A DNA stretch of 11,304 nt from CAZBZG01 sp964496245 (GTDB lineage: Bacteria > Planctomycetota > SZUA-567), in assembly GCA_964496245.1 (NCBI GenBank), contig CAZBZG010000146.1, forward strand, positions 1-11,304, in the 5' to 3' direction. The notes below the pieces were generated by a model. The model saw only the letters and a list, made by a program, of their open reading frames with translations, did no database searches and was not told the DNA's origin. The translations under genes and the position numbers were made by a program. Shown piece by piece: positions 1 to 7,903 of this stretch. The first letter of the stretch is position 1, and each line of letters starts with the position of its first letter.

Positions 1-1455
1 ACGTCCCTGCTCGAGAGCACGGAGCCGCGGTCCACGGACGAACCCGTGTCCGCCCTGCTCATCCTGGACGTCACCACGGGCCTGGAGATCCCCGATCAGA
101 GCCGGGCCGATCACGACCTGGATCGGGCTTCTCTTCTGGAGAAACCGGGTGCTCTCTCCAGGCTCGTGTCTCTCGAGGCGTTCGGTGGCATGCGCGCGCC
201 CCGCGGGCTCCCGGGCCGGCGGTGGACGGGCCGATCAGGCCTGTTCGGATTGCGATCCGGGGCCGGCCGCCGGCTGGCGCTCTCCGCCGGGGGGGGGAGC
301 CCCCGCACCGAGAAGGCGGTGCGCATGGCCTTGCGCTGGCTCGCTGCAGACCAGGAGGCCGACGGGCACTGGGAGGGGGCCGAGCAGGCGCAGAAGCATC
401 CTGTTGCCGTGAGCGCTCTGGCCCTGCTGGCCCTTTTGGGTTCGGGCAACACCCTCCGCCACGGCCCCTACTGCACCGAGGTCCGCAAGGCAGCCGAATG
501 GCTGCAGAGCCAGCAGAAGGCCAACGGCTGCATCGGCCCGCACCGGTACGAAGCCGCCCTTGCGCTCATGGCGCTGGCCGAGACCTACGGCATGGCGCGT
601 ACCCCCGCCCTGGGCGCAGCTGCCCAGCGTGCGGTCGACTGGGCCGTCCGCTCCCAGGGAGAAGCCGGCGGTTGGGACTACGAGCCCGAGGGCGGGTCGC
701 GGCAGCGCGTCGACAGCTCGGTGACTGGCTGGTGGATCATGGCGCTCAAGTCGGCCCACAGCGCGGGCCTGCGCGTGCCGCCGTCCACCCTGCACAAGGC
801 GCGGGCCTACTGCCGGCAGGCGGTGAGTTCGCCGCAGGGGTCCCATCAGCTCACCTGTACCATGTCCTACGCCAGCCGCGGCGGGCTGAGCGAGGTGCGG
901 CGCGGGGGCGGGAGCGCGCGGCTGACCGCCGTGGGGCTGGCGTGCCTGCAGTTCCTGGGGTGCCCGCGTTCCGACCCGCAGGTCCGGGGCCTGGCCCGCC
1001 AGGTGCTGCGCGAAGGCGTGCCCACTTCCGAGCGGCTGGACGCCTACCGCTGCTACTACGCTTCGCTGGGTCTCTTCCAGATGGGGGTCAAGAGCGACTA
1101 CTGGCAGGCATGGAACGAGGCCATGAAGGAGGTTCTGCTGGCGCTCCAGGTGGGCGAGGGCCGGCACAAGGGATCGTGGAACCCTGAGGTCGATGCCCTG
1201 GGGCGGCATTGGGGCCGCGCCGGCGAGACCGCGCTCTGTGCCCTCACGCTGCAGGTCTACTATCGCTACCGGGACCTGCATGCGCCTGCGGGTGGCGCCC
1301 AGTTGGTCCTGGCCGCCCATGGTGCCCATGGCGTCCGGACGCCGGTCTTGGGGCCGGACGGACGGGCGCATCTCTGGTATGCGAATTTGGCGGCCCGAAA
1401 AGGGTTGCAGAAGAATGAAAAATCGCTTAGAGTGGTGCGAGCGAGGGAGAACTGA
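1..1455 (+). CDS. Prenyltransferase/squalene-oxidase-repeat (alpha-toroid) protein, 5'-partial
   Basis: The frame is open from base 1 to the TGA at 1453-1455, so the gene very probably starts upstream of the window. A GTG at 46 is possible but has no convincing ribosome site. The repeat domain begins near base 300 (TEKAVRMALRWLAADQEADG) and contains several helical-repeat units of the squalene-cyclase/prenyltransferase fold: WLAADQ..DGHW, WLQSQQKANG, WAVRSQGEAGGWDYEP, DSSVTGWWIMALKSA and LQVGEG...GSWNP. No DXDD catalytic motif of class II terpene cyclases is visible. It is therefore more likely a binding or scaffold toroid than a cyclase. Related PVC proteins carry an N-terminal membrane anchor followed by a disordered linker; bases 1-290 look like such a linker (inference). 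The C-terminal ~50 residues are a non-repeat tail. A tract of nine G at 289-297 encodes a GGG stretch. It may belong functionally with the downstream ExbB/ExbD genes. Family assignment is good; function is unknown. Confidence 0.85.
   Translation, partial: TSLLESTEPRSTDEPVSALLILDVTTGLEIPDQSRADHDLDRASLLEKPGALSRLVSLEAFGGMRAPRGLPGRRWTGRSGLFGLRSGAGRRLALSAGGGSPRTEKAVRMALRWLAADQEADGHWEGAEQAQKHPVAVSALALLALLGSGNTLRHGPYCTEVRKAAEWLQSQQKANGCIGPHRYEAALALMALAETYGMARTPALGAAAQRAVDWAVRSQGEAGGWDYEPEGGSRQRVDSSVTGWWIMALKSAHSAGLRVPPSTLHKARAYCRQAVSSPQGSHQLTCTMSYASRGGLSEVRRGGGSARLTAVGLACLQFLGCPRSDPQVRGLARQVLREGVPTSERLDAYRCYYASLGLFQMGVKSDYWQAWNEAMKEVLLALQVGEGRHKGSWNPEVDALGRHWGRAGETALCALTLQVYYRYRDLHAPAGGAQLVLAAHGAHGVRTPVLGPDGRAHLWYANLAARKGLQKNEKSLRVVRAREN
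1405..1433 (+). promoter_or_regulatory. Weak candidate sigma70-like promoter inside the 3' end of the toroid gene
   Basis: TTGCAG at 1405-1410 and TAGAGT at 1428-1433 are separated by 17 bases. They lie in an A-rich patch (about 1394-1433) that stands out from the GC-rich surroundings. The match to consensus is poor (3/6 and 4/6), so this is only a candidate. If real, it would transcribe the downstream TPR-exbB-exbD block with a leader of about 150 bases. The 1456-1594 gap itself contains no better promoter that I could find. Confidence 0.18.
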
Positions 1456-1465
1456 GTCAGGGGAC

Positions 1466-1485
1466 GCTTCCTCCTTCCCGGAAGC
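1466..1485 (+). other. Small hairpin just after the toroid gene stop codon
   Basis: Arms GCTTCC (1466-1471) and GGAAGC (1480-1485) form a perfect 6-bp stem with an 8-base pyrimidine-rich loop, starting 10 bases after the stop codon. No T-tract follows, so it is not a standard intrinsic terminator. It could be a mRNA 3'-end or attenuation structure, or chance in GC-rich DNA. It occupies part of the 139-base gap between the first two genes. Confidence 0.3.
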
Positions 1486-1581
1486 ACGTTCCTGCACCAC
1501 CATCTGCACCACGCGCCGCGCTGAACAAGGACTGTTGAAAACCGTGTCTGCGCGGACCGCCTTGCGCGGCGCCCGTGATCC

Positions 1582-1586
1582 GGAGG
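1582..1586 (+). promoter_or_regulatory. Ribosome binding site setting the start of the large TPR gene
   Basis: GGAGG sits 8 bases before ATG 1595, the ideal spacing. This ATG is followed directly by a signal peptide. Together these fix the start at 1595, although the frame is open back to 1193 inside the previous gene. Confidence 0.8.
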
Positions 1587-1594
1587 ATCTTCTC

Positions 1595-4500
1595 ATGCAG
1601 TACATCCGCTTGCTGGTTGGCTTGAGCGTCCTGTTGCTGCTCGTTGTGGCTGCCCCGTGCGCGCGTGCAGGCGAAGACAAGGCAGAGGATCCGAAGGCGG
1701 TGGCTCTGCGCCAGGCGCGGCTCAAGTGGCTGAACGAGCAGGTCCGCTTCATCGAAGCGCTGGGCGGCGTGGGGTACGACGACCTGGCCCGCAGGGTGAC
1801 CGACAACACACTGCGCGGCAAAGGCTCCCCTGATGGCCAACCGCTCAACGCCGAAGAGAAAGAGGCGCTCAACCGGGCTCAGGCCAAGGTCAAGCTCGAT
1901 GCGGCCCTGCGCATTCCCGATCTCGCCAAGAAGGTGGAGGCCGCCGACGCGGCCATCGAGGCCATGAAGAAGGTGGTGAACGCGTTGCCCACCGATTCGC
2001 CCCTCCGGCTCGAAGCAGAGAAGGATCTGGCCAAGATGTACTTCAAGCTCGGCAACGAGCTCACCGAAGAGTACGAGAAGATGGACAAAGCCGGTGCAGC
2101 GGAGCGCGGCAAGGAGATCGACGCCACACTCGCGAAGCTCCAGAAAAAGATGGAGCCGCTGGCCAAGGAGCGCGAGAATCTGCTCAAGAAGAACACCAAG
2201 CTGATCAAGGACCTTGGCAAGGCCAAGGACAAGGAGAAGAAAAAGAAGCTCATGGACGAGCGCAAGGAGCTCAAGAAGGAGATCGATGCCCTCAACGAGA
2301 AGTTCCAGCCACTCCAGGAGGAGGCGAAGCAGCTCGAAGCCGCCAAGGGGAGTGTAGTGGACGCCGCGGTCGTGGCCGGCAAGGCCCGCGAGTACTACGC
2401 GAACGGGTTGAGCGTGGGCAAGCCCGTGTACAAAAAGCTCGACGAGAAATTCTGGGATGTCATGGGCGAGCACGACGCCGCCGAGAACCGGCGCGAGCAG
2501 CGCGAGATCCTAAAGCGGCTCGAGGCGGCCTTCGGCCAGCGGATCAACTTCTCCCACAAGATGGAGAACGCTTACGCCACCCGGCTCTTGCTCTACGAGC
2601 GCGGCACGCCCGACCACAGGCAGGCGGTCGAGGAGGGCAACCAGTTCATCGACACTGTGCGCTTGGACTACGACATGTACCTGCCCAGCGACAAGTGGGT
2701 CTACATCCAGTGGATCCGCGTCCTGAGCCATCAGAACGACGACCTCGACAAGCCGAAGATGGAAGACGAGGAGTGGATGAGCGACGAGGAGAAAGAGCAG
2801 GCCCGGGGCGACGCGCTCCACTACCTCTGGCCCACGGCGCGCATGCGCTTTGTCTGGTACTACCATTTCACGACCAAGCTCGACAAGTTCCGCCCCAAGG
2901 ATCAACGGGGCGCGGCCTTCCGCGCGTCCGAGGACGCCAAGGTGCGGGGCATGTACTTCTATGCGCAGAGCTGCCTGCGCGCGGCCCGCGGTCACTACGC
3001 GCTGGCCGACCGGGAGCCCGTTGCGGAGAAGAAGAAGAAGCTGGAGGCGCATGCCGACAGCCTGCTGGCCGAAAGCGAGGAGTGGCTCGGCGAATGCCTC
3101 AAAGCCCGGTCCAAGGTCGGGCCGGTGCCCCAGACGGTGCGCCTGAGCGCGCGGCTCAAGATCAAGACCAAGTTTCACGTGCTCAAGGCCGAGCGTCTGA
3201 TGAAAGCGGGCAAGAAGGACGCGGCCGTCGAGGAGGTGCAGAAGGCCCTGGCCGAGCCCGGCAAGGTCATGATGGAGGGGGGGCGCGCTTGGCGGCACGT
3301 GGTCCAGGACCGGATCCGCCTCGTTTCCGCCCATGGCAAACGCATCGTGGGCGAGGAGATCGAGCAGAAGGGGGGCGCGGTCCAGAAGCTCGCCGAAGCG
3401 GACGAAGCCTATAGCGAAGCCATCAAGAGCAAGTCGCTCACACGCCGGCGCGAGCTCTACGGCAAGGCCCGAGATTTCTACATCGAGGTGGCCGAGATCG
3501 CCAAGCAGTACGATGACCGGAACAAGCGTGCCTCCTGGCTGCCGCGCACCCTCTTCCGGATCGGCATCTGCGCGTGGCAGGCCGAGGACTACCTCACGGG
3601 ATACTTCGTGAACTTCGCCCTCGCGCGCGAGTTTGCCAGCGATCACTACCCGGAAGATGCCTATCCCACCGCGCGGGAATACGCGACTCGGTCGCTCGGG
3701 AACCTCCATGCCTGCGCAGGCAAGCTTCTCGACGAGGACGAGAAGAGCGAGGCCCGGCGCACGCTCTACGCAGACCAGCTCTTCCTGCGCATGGCGCGGG
3801 ATCCGAATCCCGACCCGCGTCTGGTGGTCAAGCTGATCGACACGCTCAAGAAGCTGCGGATGTACAAGCAGGCGCTCTCGCTGATCGAGGACGTGCCGCC
3901 TGACCATCTCTACTATCGCATGGCCATCCTGCTCGCGGCCGACATCCACCAGACCATCATGAAGCAGGCCCAGCGCGTGGTCGAGAAGATCGAGACGCGG
4001 GTCGCGGAGAACGAACGCGAGCTGACCGAAGACGAGCAAGCGATCGTAGCCGAGAAGAAGCCGATCATCGAAGAGCACAGCGCCAAGGCCGAGGAGTTCG
4101 CGAGCATTTTCGTCAAGATGGTGGACGAACGGCCCCCCAACCCTACCGAGGAGCAGAAGAACGTCTACCAGATGGAGGATGACGCCATCCCCGGTGCGTT
4201 CATGATCCCCATCAACAACCAGTTCCAGCGGGGCGAGTACGAGAAGGTGCTCGTGGCCACCAAGAACTACGTCGAGAAGATCAAGAGCCTGCAGCGGCTC
4301 AACGAGGAGGCGCGGCACCGGTACATCGCGCTGGCGCACTGGCTCGCGCTCTTGAGCCATTACCGCCAGGTCGATCCCAAGGCCGATCCCCTCGAGCAGG
4401 TGGCTGGTGCCCTGCAGGCCGCCGAGGGCGTTCTGCCCGCCCTTGAGGCGGCCGAGGCCGCGGCCCGCCGTGCGCAGGAGAAAGCCGAGGCCGAAGCTGC

Positions 4501-6511
4501 GACAGCCGAAGCCGACGCGGCCGGAGAGGGGGAAGCGGGTGAGGAAGGCGAAGCTGCCGCCGCGTCCGGCACACAACAGATCAAGCGCCAGGAATACGCC
4601 CCCCAGGCCTACATCATGCTGGGCAGTGCGTGGAACAACATCGCCAACCGGTACTTCAAGAAGCACAAGCCCGAAGAGGCCGATCTGAGCGATGCCGACC
4701 AGCAGGTCTACGACGATTACCGGAAGCGCGCGGCCGGACTCTTCGGCCGGGCCGAAGGCATTGCCTACCTGCGGCGCGGCATCGGCATGCACATCGGCAA
4801 GATCTACTACGAGCTCGAGATGTACGAGCGCGCGGTCGACATGTACGACAAGGTGATCCAGTATTGGAGCGAGTCGCTCTTCACCACGGATTACCTCTTC
4901 CAGGAGGAGAAGGGCCTCGCAGATCTGCAGACGGCCCAGGTGCCCGAGGCGATGGCGGGCAAGCTCGGCGGCATCGTCGATCTCGGAGAGATCAAAGGCG
5001 CAGGCTCCGAGGACAAGCTGCGCGAGGTGCTGAACAAGTACGTCAGGACGATCAACTACGGGAAGAACAAGGAGACGAAGGAGAAGATCGACGCTGTCCT
5101 GACCGCCGCCCGGGAGACCTATCGCGAAAACAAACAGCTCCAGACGAATCTGGTGCAGGCCGTCGAGCTCGACAAGCGCGAGGATCTGGACACAAACGCG
5201 GAGATCCGGCAGAAGCTGAACCGCTACGTGCTCGAAGCCTTGTACCCCTCGGTGCTCGCCATCAGCAAGCCCATCCCCCTTTTCCCCACCCCGGAAGGCT
5301 ATGGCGAAGTTTTGAAGGGATTCGGCGCCAAGTATCCGCCTACGACGGATGGCCAGACCAAGGCCTCGGTCCTCAAGTACATGCACGATCAGGACCTCGT
5401 GCGGCTGGATCGGGACAAGAAGCTGGTCGCGGACTACCGGAAGGATCTGGAAGCCCGGCGCACGCAGGCGCTCAAGGACAAGGACCACAAGACCGCCGGC
5501 CGGCTCGGGAGCTACCTCTGGCTCTTCGAGAACAGCCTGAAGCGCTACCTCTACGGCGTGAAGGACGAGAAGACGGGACAGGTCCGCGAACGGAGCTACT
5601 ACCGCGCGCGCCAGCAGATCGCCGGGATCATCCAGTTCAACGAGAACGAGCTGCCCCTGGACGAACCTGAGCACATGCCCACGCACCATCCCAAGGACTC
5701 GTTCCTCATGGCGGTGGACGAGGCCCTCGAGTTCTACGGCAGCCTGCTGAGCGCCAAGCGCCGCTACGCCCTGGCGCTCGTGCGGCTGGGCGAGAACGAG
5801 AAAGCCTTGCGTTACCTGGAGGAGCTCGTGGACATCTGGCCGGGCGAGACCGAGCTGCGCATCGACCTGGCCATGACCCACGCGGCCGTGGGCGACAACC
5901 TGGCGGCCGAGGAGTTCACCCAGGCGGCGGCCGATCACTTCATCATCGCGCAGATCAAGGCCAAGACCATCTCCGACAAGGGGATCCGCGGGTCCAAGCT
6001 CTGGTGGCAGGCCCAGGAGGTCATGCGGCAGGCCCTGACCACGGAGGTGCTGGCCCGCAAGCGCTGCAAGGCGGACAAGGTCGACTTCTCCACCGAGGTC
6101 GAGATCTTCTGGCGGGGCAATATGGTCAAGGTGAAGAAAAAGACGCCGCCGGACCTGGAGAAACAGGGGCAGCAACTGGTGAACGACCTGGTGCGCATCC
6201 TGCGCATGGACCCGCCCGAGGAGACGCGGGAGGCATTCGAGACCATGATCGCCGACCTGGGGGAGGTGGGATTCAAGCCGCCCAAGCCCAAGCCGGTGGA
6301 GGAACCGGAACCCGCGCCCGGGGAAGACGAGGGCGAGGATGCAGGGGACGAGGACGAAGCGCCGGACGAGGCAGCCGACGCTGAAGCGGATGACGAAGCC
6401 GCTGGCGAGGAGGCCGAAGGCGAGAAGGCAGAGGGCGCTGAGGACAAGGCCGAGGACGGCGAGGGAGAAGAGGAAACAGAAGAGAAACCGGAACCAGCCG
6501 CGGCCGACTAG
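1595..6511 (+). CDS. Giant exported coiled-coil/TPR-type scaffold protein (1638 aa)
   Basis: The start was chosen at ATG 1595 because of the upstream GGAGG and the signal peptide that follows: MQYIR, then a Leu/Val-rich core, then a probable cut after PCARA (residue 25). The mature protein should be periplasmic. Residues ~170-255 are a highly charged predicted coiled coil, including a Lys-rich run near 208-218. The rest is mostly helical with degenerate TPR-like units, clearest around residues 1054-1092 (GIGMHIGKIYYELEMYERAV) and 1389-1445 (ALVRLGENEKALRYLEELVD). An Ala/Glu low-complexity linker lies at ~948-993, and the last ~70 residues are an extremely acidic Glu/Asp/Ala tail. No catalytic motif is seen. 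It is followed 36 bases later by a second exported TPR-type gene and then exbB/exbD. This context suggests a scaffold or partner for the membrane motor (inference). Exact function is unknown. Confidence 0.88.
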   Translation: MQYIRLLVGLSVLLLLVVAAPCARAGEDKAEDPKAVALRQARLKWLNEQVRFIEALGGVGYDDLARRVTDNTLRGKGSPDGQPLNAEEKEALNRAQAKVKLDAALRIPDLAKKVEAADAAIEAMKKVVNALPTDSPLRLEAEKDLAKMYFKLGNELTEEYEKMDKAGAAERGKEIDATLAKLQKKMEPLAKERENLLKKNTKLIKDLGKAKDKEKKKKLMDERKELKKEIDALNEKFQPLQEEAKQLEAAKGSVVDAAVVAGKAREYYANGLSVGKPVYKKLDEKFWDVMGEHDAAENRREQREILKRLEAAFGQRINFSHKMENAYATRLLLYERGTPDHRQAVEEGNQFIDTVRLDYDMYLPSDKWVYIQWIRVLSHQNDDLDKPKMEDEEWMSDEEKEQARGDALHYLWPTARMRFVWYYHFTTKLDKFRPKDQRGAAFRASEDAKVRGMYFYAQSCLRAARGHYALADREPVAEKKKKLEAHADSLLAESEEWLGECLKARSKVGPVPQTVRLSARLKIKTKFHVLKAERLMKAGKKDAAVEEVQKALAEPGKVMMEGGRAWRHVVQDRIRLVSAHGKRIVGEEIEQKGGAVQKLAEADEAYSEAIKSKSLTRRRELYGKARDFYIEVAEIAKQYDDRNKRASWLPRTLFRIGICAWQAEDYLTGYFVNFALAREFASDHYPEDAYPTAREYATRSLGNLHACAGKLLDEDEKSEARRTLYADQLFLRMARDPNPDPRLVVKLIDTLKKLRMYKQALSLIEDVPPDHLYYRMAILLAADIHQTIMKQAQRVVEKIETRVAENERELTEDEQAIVAEKKPIIEEHSAKAEEFASIFVKMVDERPPNPTEEQKNVYQMEDDAIPGAFMIPINNQFQRGEYEKVLVATKNYVEKIKSLQRLNEEARHRYIALAHWLALLSHYRQVDPKADPLEQVAGALQAAEGVLPALEAAEAAARRAQEKAEAEAATAEADAAGEGEAGEEGEAAAASGTQQIKRQEYAPQAYIMLGSAWNNIANRYFKKHKPEEADLSDADQQVYDDYRKRAAGLFGRAEGIAYLRRGIGMHIGKIYYELEMYERAVDMYDKVIQYWSESLFTTDYLFQEEKGLADLQTAQVPEAMAGKLGGIVDLGEIKGAGSEDKLREVLNKYVRTINYGKNKETKEKIDAVLTAARETYRENKQLQTNLVQAVELDKREDLDTNAEIRQKLNRYVLEALYPSVLAISKPIPLFPTPEGYGEVLKGFGAKYPPTTDGQTKASVLKYMHDQDLVRLDRDKKLVADYRKDLEARRTQALKDKDHKTAGRLGSYLWLFENSLKRYLYGVKDEKTGQVRERSYYRARQQIAGIIQFNENELPLDEPEHMPTHHPKDSFLMAVDEALEFYGSLLSAKRRYALALVRLGENEKALRYLEELVDIWPGETELRIDLAMTHAAVGDNLAAEEFTQAAADHFIIAQIKAKTISDKGIRGSKLWWQAQEVMRQALTTEVLARKRCKADKVDFSTEVEIFWRGNMVKVKKKTPPDLEKQGQQLVNDLVRILRMDPPEETREAFETMIADLGEVGFKPPKPKPVEEPEPAPGEDEGEDAGDEDEAPDEAADAEADDEAAGEEAEGEKAEGAEDKAEDGEGEEETEEKPEPAAAD

Positions 6512-6534
6512 CCGCATCGCGGTCCGTCTTTCAT

Positions 6535-6540
6535 GGGAGG
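6535..6540 (+). promoter_or_regulatory. Ribosome binding site setting the start of the second TPR gene
   Basis: GGGAGG ends 7 bases before ATG 6548, which opens a signal peptide (MKRRWIVLAG). An upstream in-frame ATG at 6533 overlaps this site and would place extra residues before the signal peptide, so 6548 is preferred. Confidence 0.8.
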
Positions 6541-6547
6541 AAGAAGT

Positions 6548-7753
6548 ATGAAGCGCCGATGGATTGTCTTGGCGGGGGTTCTCGCGGGCCTGATCGCCAC
6601 CGAATCCGTTCACGCCGCCGCGGACCAGATCATCTGGAGCAAGGGAGGCGAGCACCGGGACACGCTCAGGGGGCAGATCATCCAGGACGACTACACGGGC
6701 GTGACCGTGAGCGCCGGGCCGGGCGTGAAGACCAAGAAGCCGCGGAATCAGATCGTCCAGGTGATCTACGCCAAGGCCGACAACCGCTCCTTCGACAAGG
6801 CGCTCGAGAGCTACCGGGCCGGCGACTACGAAGGAGCGCTCCGTCTGCTCGAAGGCGCGTGGCAGGGCATCCCCCGCATGCCGGCCGGCCAGCGTCCGCT
6901 CTTCAGCCAGTACATACGGTTCTACCGGGGCATGTGCCGCTACCGGATGGGGATGGACGCGGACAGCGAGCGCGAGCGCAAGCAGGAATTGAAGCAGGCG
7001 CGGGAGGAGTTCACCAAGTTGATCGCCACTGTTCCGGACACGGCGTTCTATTTCGAGGCCAAGCTCACGGACGCCAAGTGTCTGGAGGCCTTCAGTCCCT
7101 CCCAGGCGGCCGACCGGTACGGGTTCCTGCTCAAGGACTTTTCGGAGAAGATCCAGAAGGCTGGGATTCCCTGGGCTGAGAAGTACAAGTTTCCCGCCAT
7201 CATGGGCGGCATCCGCCTGAAGATGGAAGACTTGGTCAGCCGGCGGGGCAACGACGACAAGGTGGAGGCTTTGCTTGGTGAATTGCGCCGGCTGCTCGAA
7301 GGCGGTCTTTACCGCAAGTACGGGGATACCTCCACGGACGCAGCGGCGACCAAGATCGAGGCGCTAGCGTTAACGTATCTCAGTAAATACAAAGAGCTTA
7401 TAGGGATTCTCGACGCCCAGATCCGCAGTTCCCAGATGAACGACGACGCCAGCAGTCTCGGTTCTCTCTATCTGCGGCGCGGCGGATGCTACTACCGCCT
7501 CGCCAAGGAAGAGGAGGCTGCTGCCAAGCAGAAGGAGCTTCAGGAACGCGCGCTCATGGACAACCTGCGCGCCGACCTGGTCTTCGCCCTGCCGCGTGCG
7601 GAGAAGGCCCAGGCCAACCTGCGGGTGGCCGAGCTCTTCGCCCAGCTCCGGAGCAAGGGCTGGAAGACCCGTGCCAAGAAGCATCTCAAGGAAGCAAAGG
7701 CGAACGGTGCTGAGCCGACCGAGGTGCGGGAGGTGGAGGATTTGCTGGAGTAG
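6548..7753 (+). CDS. Exported TPR-type protein with small N-terminal beta-like module (401 aa)
   Basis: The N-terminus is a typical signal peptide, MKRR plus a hydrophobic core, with probable cleavage after VHA (residue 23). The next ~50 residues (DQIIWSKGG...GQIIQDDYTGVTV...NQIVQVIY) have an alternating hydrophobic pattern that suggests a small beta-rich, SH3-like module; this is a pattern judgement, not a proven domain. From about residue 80 onward the protein is helical with TPR-like units: FDKALESYRAGDYEGALRLL, FYRGMCRYRMGMD and LGSLYLRRGGCYYRLAKEEE. It should act in the periplasm, probably with the giant TPR protein encoded just upstream and the ExbB/ExbD complex encoded downstream (inference from the shared strand and spacing). 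A short AT-rich stretch with rare codons lies at 7361-7412. No enzyme motif was recognised. Confidence 0.85.
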   Translation: MKRRWIVLAGVLAGLIATESVHAAADQIIWSKGGEHRDTLRGQIIQDDYTGVTVSAGPGVKTKKPRNQIVQVIYAKADNRSFDKALESYRAGDYEGALRLLEGAWQGIPRMPAGQRPLFSQYIRFYRGMCRYRMGMDADSERERKQELKQAREEFTKLIATVPDTAFYFEAKLTDAKCLEAFSPSQAADRYGFLLKDFSEKIQKAGIPWAEKYKFPAIMGGIRLKMEDLVSRRGNDDKVEALLGELRRLLEGGLYRKYGDTSTDAAATKIEALALTYLSKYKELIGILDAQIRSSQMNDDASSLGSLYLRRGGCYYRLAKEEEAAAKQKELQERALMDNLRADLVFALPRAEKAQANLRVAELFAQLRSKGWKTRAKKHLKEAKANGAEPTEVREVEDLLE

Positions 7754-7903
7754 ACTGGAGCCTGGTTGCCAGGCGCCAGGCACGAGAAACGGATTTTTCC
7801 GTTTCCAACAGATGGGAAAGCCGGTACCATGGAGATGGAGGCCGGCTGGGATTCGACAACTGTGTCTCTGGAAAAGGGTTAGGCGAGAAGGGGGTGGACC
7901 GAC
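7754..7903 (+). other. 150-bp intergenic region with two hairpins, upstream of exbB
   Basis: The first inverted repeat is GCCTGG (7760-7765), loop TTG, CCAGGC (7769-7774). The second is GAAACGGA (7786-7793), loop TTTT, TCCGTTTC (7798-7805), a perfect 8-bp stem. Neither is followed by a T-tract, so they are not classic intrinsic terminators. They might be an attenuator or an RNA-processing or stability element that sets TPR versus ExbB levels. A 17-codon ORF (7829-7882) follows. AGGGGG at 7889-7894 is the likely exbB ribosome site. Confidence 0.4.

Noticed and set aside
1535..1563. TTGAAA at 1535 as a -35 box for the TPR operon
   Set aside because: No -10-like hexamer lies at 16-18 bases; the sequence there is GC-rich.
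1193..1594. Upstream extension of the giant TPR frame
   Set aside because: It overlaps the toroid gene by over 260 bases and would put a long Arg-rich stretch before a signal peptide; GGAGG plus ATG 1595 is far better.
235..1872. 545-codon minus-strand open frame
   Set aside because: It crosses the toroid gene and the start of the TPR gene and is Arg/Pro/Ala-rich with no recognisable motif; a GC shadow.
2510..6655. 1381-codon open frame on the minus strand opposite the giant TPR gene
   Set aside because: It mirrors the + strand gene. High GC with GC-biased codons keeps the opposite frame open; the translation is a Leu/Val/Asp/Arg-rich shadow with no domain, signal or ribosome site.
7786..7805. 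Hairpin as a rho-independent terminator after the second TPR gene
   Set aside because: The T bases are in the loop and no T-tract follows the stem; the exbB gene is close downstream and on the same strand.
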